Shown here in pieces: positions 1 to 7,900 of a DNA stretch of 35,015 nt; within the stretch, counting starts at the first letter, position 1; each line of letters starts with the position of its first letter. The DNA comes from JBEKSX01 sp049516635 (GTDB lineage Bacteria; Bacteroidota; Ignavibacteria; Tepidaquicellales; OLB5): assembly GCA_049516635.1 (NCBI GenBank), contig JBEKSX010000020.1:1-35015 (forward strand), given 5' to 3'. A model generated the notes under the pieces. It was not told where the DNA came from. It was given only the letters and a program-made list of their open reading frames with translations, and made no database searches. The translations under genes and the position numbers were made by a program.

Positions 1-174
1 GGAAAGGATTTTGACAGAAACTCACCTCCCGAAATTGTTATATCCCGCCCTAACATCGTCGATGGAATTAACCAGGATGCACTGGAAATACAGAAACAGA
101 GCTATACAGAAGATTACGAAACACTGATACAAAAATATCTCCGCAAAATACAGATATCCAACGTTAATAAATAA
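1..174 (+). CDS. C-terminal end of an unidentified protein (5' part outside window)
   Basis: Frame 1 is open from the first base to a TAA at 172-174, giving 57 residues that start GKDFDRNSPPEIVISRP and end KIQISNVNK. The stretch is hydrophilic, with no membrane segment and no T9SS sorting tail. I cannot assign a family with confidence. The pattern of a charged turn, then PPEIVISRP, then an acidic helix loosely resembles the end of S41-type carboxy-terminal peptidases (for example PDI-V-P followed by a helix), but this is only a guess. It is followed by 143 bases of AT-rich spacer before the next gene on the same strand. Confidence 0.55.
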   Translation, partial: GKDFDRNSPPEIVISRPNIVDGINQDALEIQKQSYTEDYETLIQKYLRKIQISNVNK

Positions 175-222
175 TCCCGCCGCATGAGTGGATAATTTTT
201 AGGATATAAATTGTTTTATTAG

Positions 223-230
223 TAGATTTG
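223..230 (+). promoter_or_regulatory. Candidate -7 promoter element (TAGATTTG)
   Basis: TAGATTTG followed by TAC matches the Bacteroidetes-type -7 consensus TAnnTTTG. It lies 88 bases upstream of the ATG at 318, so a start site near 237 would give a leader of about 80 bases. No good TTG is present about 20 bases upstream, so the match is partial. Confidence 0.28.
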
Positions 231-317
231 TACCGTTCTTTTCTTCTTATTGGGTGTGAAATTCGTTAAGTAAGTATTCATGCATATATTTTTTAAGAAT
301 TTAAAAATATAAATTAT

Positions 318-2006
318 ATGAAAACAATAATAATTTTATTATTTCTTACAGTCTCACAGTTACTTTATTCACAATCCGCAGCACCGAATAATTATGTTGG
401 CAGATTTACCGTTTCTGAATATCAGAATGGGCAGAATGTCAGTAAGGTGATCACAAATGCGCAGGTATATAACAATTCTTACCGTCCCCGCATTATTCAG
501 CTGCCCCAGCCCTCCGGCATTGACAGTAATTCGTCATCTGTACGGTGGACCTATGGCGATCCTACTGCAATCGGCAATTATAACGCGGAAAGCGGAGACG
601 GACAGCGTTCCATAATAGGATGGTATTTGAACAACCAGAGAACATCAGCATACGGGAACACAAATAACACACCTTTATGGAATTTCCCGGTAGGTAATTT
701 CCTGCCTTATAATTATGTTGCAGTCTCGGCTAACGGTGGAAGAGTTGCTAACGGATTTTATCACAGCATTTATCTCCTGAATGGAGACAGCGGAACTGCA
801 ACTTATACATTTGATATCACTACTTTACTTAGCACGGGTTCGGCAGGTCCTGTAGCTATGACCAGCTCCGGCGATTTCTATATTGCATCTATAAATGCAA
901 CCACCACCTCCGATCCCACGTGGGTTGTCGGATTTTCCAGCAGCTCTCCGAACACTGTATGGAGATTAAAAATAGATACAGGCGGAGTAGGAGGTAATGC
1001 AATTCAAGGCATTAAAATTTCAGGAAACGATTCACTAGCTATCATAAATACTTATTTAAAATTATGGGTAGTAAAAACGTATACAGGCGATACCATCTAC
1101 AGCGGAACGGTTAATCCCTTGAACAATAACGGTACTCAAATGCCACAGGGTATCAGCGGAAACGGAAATATTATAGCTACCATTAACTATATAGGTATCG
1201 TCAGGGTTCTTCAATGGAACGGAACCACATATAATCTTCTTTGGCAGCATCAGGAACCGCCCGGAACTTATTACAACTGGATGTCTGCTGTGGATGTTTC
1301 TTATGACGGCTCATTGGTTGCGATCGGCACACTGAACTTCCTCAGTTCATCTACCTATGACGGGAAAATAAAATTATTTAGTGTTCCAGGTGGTTCCACT
1401 CCGCTATGGACATACAGAGGAGCAGGCGATGAAGTTGCGGCTGTATCATTCTCAAAGGCGGGAAAAATTCTCAGTGCATGTTCATGGGGCGATTATGTCC
1501 ACCTGACGGCAAATAATCTGCTCGTATATAATACCACGGTACCCGACAGCATCCCTATCTTTGCAATCAATGACCACGGCTCATTCTTCTGGTGCAGTAC
1601 GTCATATGACGGCACTACAGTAATAGGCAGCGGCAAAGCTGTTCACGCTAGGCAGTTCGGGAGCGGCGGGATGGCTTATAATCTTTTTATTGACACATCA
1701 TCAGCACCAAACGGCATTATCAGTCACAGCGGAAACGTGCCTAAGACCTATTTACTTTCCCAGAATTATCCTAATCCATTTAACCCGTCTACAAAGATCG
1801 AATATGCAATACCCAATGCCGGTATAGTAAAAATCACAGTTTATGATATCATGGGCAGGCAGATAGAACAATTGGTAAATTCTTATCATCAGGCAGGTTA
1901 TTATTCTGCAACGTTTAATGCAGAGAACCTTGCAAGCGGAATGTATTTTTATAAGATCGAATCCTCAGGTTTCGCTCAAACAAAGAAAATGGTATTAATT
2001 AAATAA
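318..2006 (+). CDS. Secreted propeller-like protein with T9SS type A sorting domain (paralogue 1)
   Basis: This 562-residue protein starts with a clear signal peptide (MKTIIILLFLTVSQLLYSQS). A short conserved N-terminal block, NNYVGRFTVSEYQNG, is followed at about residues 95-450 by repeated strand-rich units that read like WD40/PQQ-type propeller blades, for example YVAVSANGGRVANG, SYDGSLVAIGTLNF and AVSFSKAGKILSA. Residues 480-562 form a canonical T9SS sorting domain with NYPNPFNPST, VYDIMGRQI and LASGMYFYKI, so the mature protein should be exported across the outer membrane and anchored or released. It is closely related to the protein at 3048-4727. I recognise no catalytic motif; a binding or structural surface role is inference. 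The ATG start is fixed by the signal peptide, and no Shine-Dalgarno sequence is visible. A palindromic repeat follows 10 bases after the stop. Confidence 0.85.
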   Translation: MKTIIILLFLTVSQLLYSQSAAPNNYVGRFTVSEYQNGQNVSKVITNAQVYNNSYRPRIIQLPQPSGIDSNSSSVRWTYGDPTAIGNYNAESGDGQRSIIGWYLNNQRTSAYGNTNNTPLWNFPVGNFLPYNYVAVSANGGRVANGFYHSIYLLNGDSGTATYTFDITTLLSTGSAGPVAMTSSGDFYIASINATTTSDPTWVVGFSSSSPNTVWRLKIDTGGVGGNAIQGIKISGNDSLAIINTYLKLWVVKTYTGDTIYSGTVNPLNNNGTQMPQGISGNGNIIATINYIGIVRVLQWNGTTYNLLWQHQEPPGTYYNWMSAVDVSYDGSLVAIGTLNFLSSSTYDGKIKLFSVPGGSTPLWTYRGAGDEVAAVSFSKAGKILSACSWGDYVHLTANNLLVYNTTVPDSIPIFAINDHGSFFWCSTSYDGTTVIGSGKAVHARQFGSGGMAYNLFIDTSSAPNGIISHSGNVPKTYLLSQNYPNPFNPSTKIEYAIPNAGIVKITVYDIMGRQIEQLVNSYHQAGYYSATFNAENLASGMYFYKIESSGFAQTKKMVLIK

Positions 2007-2015
2007 TATTTAATA

Positions 2016-2070
2016 CTCCTCCTTACTAAAGGGGGAGTCCCGCTTAATGCCGGACGGGGGTTGTTTTTTC
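2016..2070 (+). repeat. Palindromic repeat, module A copy 1, possible terminator
   Basis: CTCCTCCTT-ACT-AAAGGGGGAG (2016-2037) is followed by a second imperfect stem, CCCG...CGGGG, and then GTTGTTTTTTC. It begins 10 bases after the stop codon of the upstream gene. The final T-run means it could also end that transcript. It shares the CTCC..TT-loop-AAGGGGAG core and the GGGGTT end with the copies at 2124-2157, 2831-2877, 4813-4857 and 34944-34978. Confidence 0.6.
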
Positions 2071-2157
2071 TGTCATTCCCGCCCGTCTTAGCCGGGTAAA
2101 CTCCAGCGGGAATCCAGGTTTAGAACCCCTCTTAATTTCCCCTTTCATAAAGGGGAG
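2071..2157 (-). repeat. Composite palindromic repeat A-B, inverted copy
   Basis: Read on the minus strand this is module A (CCCCTTTATGAAAGGGG, then AGAGGGGTT) followed by module B (2071-2116). Module B starts TGGATTCCCGC and ends GCGGGAATGACA. The same A-then-B order occurs at 2831-2940 and 4813-4890. The 46-base module B matches the opposite-strand copy at 2737-2782 with four mismatches by eye. Confidence 0.7.
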
Positions 2158-2304
2158 AAGGGGGTATCTTATTTCGAACTCCACATTCCGGGTATTAGCG
2201 TATCATATCTCCCCTCATAAAATCTGTGAAATCATGTTAATTCTTTAATTCTGCGGTTCAGACATTATTTCCCTGCTTTTCTCAACTATCCCCAAATTAT
2301 TACC

Positions 2305-2335
2305 TTGATTTCTACAGTTTCGTGTAGTATATTTG
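2305..2335 (+). promoter_or_regulatory. Candidate Bacteroidetes-type promoter (TTG-N20-TATATTTG)
   Basis: TTG at 2305-2307 and TATATTTG at 2328-2335, followed by TAC, are 20 bases apart, close to the TTG-N19-TAnnTTTG consensus. A start near 2342 would read into the hairpins at 2401-2450. The next gene on this strand begins about 700 bases further on, so the transcript may be non-coding or the match may be chance. Confidence 0.33.
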
Positions 2336-2400
2336 TACTTTCGATTTTTTGTATTATGCAAATAGGTTCTTTGTAATAATTCAGGTGTGTAATTAATTGG

Positions 2401-2450
2401 ATTCCCGACCAAGTCGGGAATGACAAATTTATTTTCATAAATTTGTCATT
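2401..2450. repeat. Two overlapping perfect hairpins
   Basis: ATTCCCGAC-CAA-GTCGGGAAT (2401-2421, 9-bp stem) is a short form of module B. It overlaps AATGACAAATTTAT-TTTC-ATAAATTTGTCATT (2419-2450), a perfect 14-bp stem with a 4-base loop. The second stem is followed only by a short TT, so terminator function is uncertain. Confidence 0.65.
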
Positions 2451-2736
2451 TTAAGTAATGTTTTAATCAAAAAAATTTTGTGCTTATAAGTGCAATATAT
2501 ATAAAACGGTTGCGGGTAGTTAACGGATTTAAATTAGGAGACGGAAATTGCATTTTTGATTACTTAAACATTAAATCGATTACTTAAGTAATGGGGGGTG
2601 GGGGGTGTTTTTGCACGCGGCTTACTAACGAAATAAGGGTAACTGAAACAAAGAGCAAATAACAAAGAGTAAAATTAGTATATTCGAATGTGTACGATGG
2701 AATTGGTATGAGGTTATGAACTGGAGGAACTATAAA

Positions 2737-2782
2737 TGGATTCCCGCCGGAGTTTACCCGGCGTAGACGTGCGGGAATGACA
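2737..2782 (+). repeat. Palindromic repeat, module B copy
   Basis: TGGATTCCCGCC...GCGGGAATGACA is a near-identical inverted copy of 2071-2116. The bases just before it (GAGGAACTATAAA) resemble the GAGGGGTTATAAA junction of the composite at 2831-2940, so it probably follows a decayed module A. Confidence 0.65.
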
Positions 2783-2830
2783 GATGGGTTGTATGGCAGT
2801 ATGTTAGAGTTCTTACGTAAACTATCAACA

Positions 2831-2940
2831 TCTCCCCTTTTATCAAAGGGGAGAAACGGCTTCAGCCGAGAGGGGTTATAAATGGATTCCCGGATTCCTG
2901 CTGAAGTCCACCCCGCATTAATTGCGGGGCAGGAATGACA
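2831..2940 (+). repeat. Composite palindromic repeat A-B, full copy
   Basis: Module A (2831-2877) is CTCCCCTTTTATCAAAGGGGAG, a CGGCTTCAGCCG hairpin and GAGAGGGGTT. A short linker, ATAAA, leads into module B (2883-2940), which starts TGGATTCCCGG, contains an inner CCCCGCATTAATTGCGGGG stem, and ends CAGGAATGACA. Confidence 0.7.
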
Positions 2941-3047
2941 AAAGAGCAAGAAATCAAAGGAATTAACATGTTTATATCATTTAATAAATTAATTATTGTA
3001 CATATATTTATTATTATTCTTACTTTACCAAATAAACTAATTTTACC

Positions 3048-4727
3048 ATGAAAAAAATATTTATAATCTTATTTCTGTTTACAATCAGCCTTTTTTCTCA
3101 AACCAATAATTCAAATAATTTCGTAGGCCAGTATTCTTTACAGGAATATCAGAACGGAGTATTGAATTCCAGAGTAGTAACTAACCCAGAACTGTATAAT
3201 TTCGATAATCATCAAACTTATTTAATACCGGCACTGTTAACGGCAGCTTCGAATTCATCGGCTGTCAGGTGGTCATATACTGATCCTGTGTCGATAGGTA
3301 CGTATTGTGCTGAGAGCGGTACCGGACTGCGTTCCGTGGTAGGGTGGTACTTAAATAATATGAGGTCACAAAGCCACGGCAATACCAATAATACACCGCT
3401 CTGGACCTATACATTACCTAATGCTTCAACCTACAACTATGTTGCAATATCGGCTTCGGGCAGCAGGGTTGCAGACGGATACTACCACGGTATCTATCTC
3501 CTCAACGGAGACAGCGGTACCGTGATATATAATTTCGATGTCACCACGATGCTAGGCACAGCACAGTCGGGACCCGTTGGTATCACCCGGTCAGGTGATT
3601 TCGTTATAGGATGTGTAAATGCTACATCCGCATCAGATACACGCTGGGTCCTGGGTGTTGCCGGCAGTTCTCCGAGCATGGTCTGGAGATTCAAATCGCC
3701 TCCCGGAACAGGCGGTTCGGGAATACAGGGAGTTAAATTCTCAGGCAATGACTCAGTGGTAATTATCAACGCATACTTATCTTTCTGGGTTCTAAGAACG
3801 TACACCGGGCAGATTTTGTATTCCGGTTCCGTGAATCCCTCGGGCACAAGCGGTACACAAATGCCTCAAGCTATAAGCGGAAACGGTAATGTTATCGCTA
3901 CCATAAATTATAACGGCTATGTAAGGGTTTATCAATGGAGCGGTTCGACATACAATTTTCTCTGGCAGTACCAGGAACCGCCGGGAACATACTATAACTG
4001 GATGTCTTCAGTCGATGTCTCTTATGACGGTTCTCTGGTCGCCATCGGTACACTAAACTTCATTACGTCGAGTACTTATGACGGAAAAGTAAAATTGTTC
4101 AGTGTAGCGGGCGGGTCTATACCCATCATGAAATATTCCGGATGCGGTGATGAAGTGAACGCTGTTACATTCTCAAGGAATGGAAAAATATTAAGCGCTG
4201 CTTCGTGGGGCAATTATGTCCACCTGACGGCAAATAATCTTTTGATATTCAAGACCAGCCACACGGACAGTATTCCGCAATTCGCTGTCAATAGTACGGG
4301 TTCGTTCTACTGCTGCGGTATATCGGATGACGGGACTACGGTGATAGGAAGCGGAAAGGCGGTCCACGCAAGGCAGTTCGGAAGCGGAGGAATACTGTAT
4401 AATGTTTATGTCGATACATCGGAAGGGTCTGTGGGTATAGGAAATCCAGGCAGCCGTATTCCTTCGGTTTACAGGCTCGAACAGAATTTCCCGAATCCTT
4501 TCAACCCTTCGACTCAGATCAATTATGATCTCCCGAAAGAAGGATTTGTTAAGCTCACTGTCTATGACATTACAGGGAGTGAAGTACAGAAGCTGGTTAA
4601 TTCATTCGAGAGGGCAGGAAGATATTCGGTGGTATTCAGCCCGGAAAATCTTGCCAGCGGTTTATATTTCTACAAGCTGGAAGCTTCGGGTTTTGTGGAG
4701 ACCAGAAAAATGATATTGATAAAATAA
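3048..4727 (+). CDS. Secreted propeller-like protein with T9SS type A sorting domain (paralogue 2)
   Basis: This 559-residue protein has signal peptide MKKIFIILFLFTISLFSQ. Its architecture is the same as that of the 318-2006 product: the N-terminal block NNFVGQYSLQEYQNG, the WYLNN/GNTNNTPLW region, propeller-like strands to about residue 450, and a T9SS domain over roughly the last 83 residues (NFPNPFNPST, VYDITGSEV, LASGLYFYKL). The two proteins are nearly identical over several stretches, including QEPPGTYYNWMS and YDGSLVAIGTLNF. They differ mostly in loops, which points to a gene duplication with selection on the core. No catalytic motif was recognised. Hairpins and a composite repeat fill the spacer to the convergent gene at 4970-9235. 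Confidence 0.85.
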   Translation: MKKIFIILFLFTISLFSQTNNSNNFVGQYSLQEYQNGVLNSRVVTNPELYNFDNHQTYLIPALLTAASNSSAVRWSYTDPVSIGTYCAESGTGLRSVVGWYLNNMRSQSHGNTNNTPLWTYTLPNASTYNYVAISASGSRVADGYYHGIYLLNGDSGTVIYNFDVTTMLGTAQSGPVGITRSGDFVIGCVNATSASDTRWVLGVAGSSPSMVWRFKSPPGTGGSGIQGVKFSGNDSVVIINAYLSFWVLRTYTGQILYSGSVNPSGTSGTQMPQAISGNGNVIATINYNGYVRVYQWSGSTYNFLWQYQEPPGTYYNWMSSVDVSYDGSLVAIGTLNFITSSTYDGKVKLFSVAGGSIPIMKYSGCGDEVNAVTFSRNGKILSAASWGNYVHLTANNLLIFKTSHTDSIPQFAVNSTGSFYCCGISDDGTTVIGSGKAVHARQFGSGGILYNVYVDTSEGSVGIGNPGSRIPSVYRLEQNFPNPFNPSTQINYDLPKEGFVKLTVYDITGSEVQKLVNSFERAGRYSVVFSPENLASGLYFYKLEASGFVETRKMILIK

Positions 4728-4768
4728 AGCAGGTAACCGGTTATTATGTGTTGTGTCAGTTCTTACGA

Positions 4769-4799
4769 CCTGACACCGGTCAGGAGGAAACTCCTGACC
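4769..4799. terminator. Alternative hairpins between convergent genes
   Basis: CCTGAC-ACCG-GTCAGG (4769-4784) overlaps GGTCAGGAG-GAAA-CTCCTGACC (4778-4799), a 9-bp stem closed by a GAAA tetraloop. The shared GTCAGG can pair with only one partner at a time. The site lies 42 bases after the stop of the plus-strand gene, in a convergent spacer, so termination is plausible, although no T-run follows. Confidence 0.4.
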
Positions 4800-4812
4800 T
4801 AACTCTAATTTG

Positions 4813-4890
4813 TCTCCCCTTAGCGAAAGGGGAGAAACGGCAAAGCCGAGAGGGGTTCAAAACTGGATTCCTGCCTTCGCAGGAATGACA
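4813..4890 (+). repeat. Composite palindromic repeat A-B, compact copy
   Basis: Module A (4813-4857) is CTCCCCTT-AGCG-AAAGGGGAG, CGGC-AAA-GCCG and GAGAGGGGTT. Module B (4864-4890) is CTGGATTCCTGCC-TTC-GCAGGAATGACA. It has the same order and junction as the copy at 2831-2940 but a shorter B palindrome. Confidence 0.7.
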
Positions 4891-4969
4891 AATAGAGTGG
4901 GAATGGCAGAATTCAAGAAGATTCTTTTTGAAACAGCCTGGAACTGTTATCTAAATTGGTACCTGTAAA

Positions 4970-7900
4970 TTAATTTACTTCGGATTTTTTTCTCATTGCA
5001 TAATGCAGTTTTTCAGCCTGCATCATGAATATCTCGATCTTCGATTGTGTGATCTGGGGAAATGCATTTCCGTCCGATTCGACATAGAGAAACGGCAGAG
5101 TAGTGAATTCTTCCGGGTAACCGTTCTTTTCAAGTTTGCCGTTCCTGTATTTGCCTTCAAGCGTCATCTCTTTATTTAATATCGCTTCCGAGAGACGGCT
5201 CGGCATGCAATTGAAGGGACCGATGGAGATAACCCCGCATGATTCATCAAGAATTTCACGGAGCGCGAGCCCTGTGGTCAATATGCTCTCTCCGACGAGC
5301 TTTTCCGAAACAAGATCATTGGCATAAGCGATGGTCTTTTCTATCCTGACCATGTCGGTGCCGCAGAGCTTCGATTTTTCCATTATCTTCTTGATCTTTT
5401 TCTCTATTCGCCTCTGGAAATTATCTTTGATGATGAGCTGGGTTTTTTCTTTCAGCGATAATCCTTCGATGATCCCCTTCTTGAGAAGGTAATTGGTGTA
5501 ATATAGGTACTCGATAATAGGTGCTGTCCGTACGACAAACCCGTTTTCGGTGAGGGTTTTTACAAGGTCACCCCTTGAAAACTCCTCCCTCCTTACGTAG
5601 ATCTCGCCTATCAGGGATACTCTTTTCGCTTCCTCTAACGGCTTGACGAGCGGGATGCGGGAAAGGGAGTCGGCAAAAGTTTCGAGCTCGTCATAGATAT
5701 CTTTTTTTGTACCGCTGGAAAATTCTTCGATGATATTTTTCCAGCCGTTCTCTAATATCTGAAGCGCATCTTCTTTATTTATGGCAAGGGTCTGCAAAGC
5801 TGATTCGGCATCGTGAACAAGATCGGCAATGAGAAGAGCGATCCAGCCCTTCAGGAAAAAATCGCTCCCGAGATCGTCGAACGATGCTTCATCATCCATT
5901 GAAAAGACACCCACGTCTTTCAGCTGCATTTTTTTGATGATGTCCTTCAGCAGGATGAAATACTGCCCCTGCCTGCAGGGACCGTAACCGTGCGGCATAA
6001 AGAAGAGAAGTTTTTTACCGGTGGCTTTGTTCTTTTCTATATATTCGACCAGCGAGCCGGTGGTCAGAATGAACGGCAGACATTCCTTGCACGTCGTAAG
6101 GCCTCTTCCGTATTTCAACGTTGTTGAGGTCGGGATCGGAAGCGGCTTCGAATTAATGCCGAGCGACCTGCAAATTGCCGAAAATGCCTCGGTGCTGTAT
6201 CGACCCATTGATGGAATGAGCACTTCAACCTCCGGTGAAGTGAGATTATGCCTCACTCCTTCGGAATCGGTAATAATAAGTCTTCGTTCTTCGATTGTCA
6301 CTTTGAGTGAAGTTATATCCGATTCTTCATCACGGATGATACCGCGCCTGCTGAGCTCAATGTAATTTCTGATTATGTCTATTGCCGCATCGATGCGTGT
6401 TTCTATTCCTACATCCGCCGAGTGGCTGTCTAGTTCAAGGGTGAGGGAGGGCTTTGTTCCCATTATCTTCCGGAAGTACGAGATGATGAACGAGTCAGGA
6501 CCGCAGGAGAAGTTCGTAATATAAACGCCGAATAATTGTTTGTGGCTTTTAACATACCTGGCACTGCGTAATATTTGCTGTCCGCTGTACCAGTACATAT
6601 TTTCGTATGAACCGAAATTTTCATTTGTGAGAAGATCATGTGGTATTATAACAATGTTTTTTGAAGCCACTTTGTGTGGTATGTTCAGGTTAGCTTCTTT
6701 GGCAAATGCATTATAGGATCTGCCGAACAGCACCATACCGAATTTTTCTCCATCCGATTCCACTTCCTTCAAAGCCTGGTTCCCCAATACTTTGAACTCA
6801 TCGAGCATCTCACGGAAAATATTGTCTGCATACTCAAATGCATCTTTCGCTTCCCTGTTGCCGGCTCCCAGCTTTTTTGCGATATCAACGAAGACTTTCG
6901 ATACGGTTTCTTTAGAACGGGAGAAATCAATAATGGGAGAAATTATTTTAGGCACATCTTTCCCGTCGAAGCTGGTCTTGAGATAATAATTTTCTCCCTG
7001 GACAAAAACGCACAGCCGTTTGTATTTGTGGTCATCATCGGAATCCATCTGTGTGATATGCGGCATGAAGATGTAATCGACCTTTTTATTTATAAGGTCC
7101 TGGAACAGGCCGTGAGCTATTTCTACAGGGTAGCAGAAAGCCGATCTGATCTTATCCACGCCTATAGGATCTATTTCATCGGCCAAAACAACTTTGAATC
7201 CGAGCTTTGTAAAGAAATTATAGTAAAGCGGGTACAGCGTATTTGTCAAAAAGCTTCTCGATATTCCGATCATTTTGCCGTTTCCGGCGGGATGCGAAAC
7301 ATATTTCCTGAAAACAAGGTCCTGCCTAATCCTGACATAATCATTTTTTTCGGTGGGGATTTTGATGTGATTTCTTTCATTATAATACTTGCTGCAGGCA
7401 CCGCCGAAGGGATATTTTTTACCTTCGACTTCTATAATCGCTATGCTGCATTTCCTGTCACATTTTTCTTTTCCGCCCGCACAGATAAATTCTTTCCCGT
7501 AAGAAAATTCCCTGTTAACAAGGTTCTCGAGATCGAATTCCGATTCCTGCAGGAAACCCAGGTCTATCCTGTTCTTTATTTCAAGTGCAACTCCGAATGC
7601 ACCCATAAGACCGGGTTCGGGAGGAACAATTATCTCTTTGTTAATGAGATTCGACATCGCATACGGAACAGCCCGGTTATAACAGACACCGCCCTGCATA
7701 AATACTTTCTTCCCTACAGGCCTGTTACCTTTGACACGATTTACATAGTTCATGCAGATCGAATAAACGAGACCGGCAACAATATTTTCTTTCGAAGTCC
7801 CTTCGTGGCTGGCATTTTTAATATCGCTTGATATGAACGCTGCGCACTGGTCATTAAAATTAAGCGGGCTTCCGGCTGTGAATGCAATATCACCGATATC

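Larger units (their letters stand above)
2007..3047. other. 1-kb gene-free spacer rich in palindromic repeats
   Basis: No convincing gene lies here. The one long reading frame (minus strand, 2584-2949) runs through the repeats and has no family features. The spacer holds palindromic elements at 2016-2063, 2071-2157, 2401-2450, 2737-2782 and 2831-2940, a promoter-like sequence at 2305-2335, and a palindrome next to a G-rich run at 2579-2607. The last 100 bases before the gene at 3048 are very AT-rich and probably contain its promoter, although no clear TAnnTTTG is seen there. Confidence 0.6.

Noticed and set aside
2593..2607. G6TG6 as a G-quadruplex regulatory element
   Set aside because: Only two uninterrupted G-runs are present, so an intramolecular four-tract quadruplex is doubtful. 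It is kept only as part of the neighbouring palindrome observation.
2584..2949. Minus-strand ORF of 121 codons
   Set aside because: It is made almost entirely of the A/B palindromic repeats and the G-run read backwards, has no family features, and lies in a spacer.
6674..7831. Long plus-strand ORF of 385 codons antisense to the activase gene
   Set aside because: The opposite strand encodes conserved activase and DUF2229 motifs. The antisense product is rich in Phe/Ile/Tyr with no domain and no start signals, so it is a shadow.
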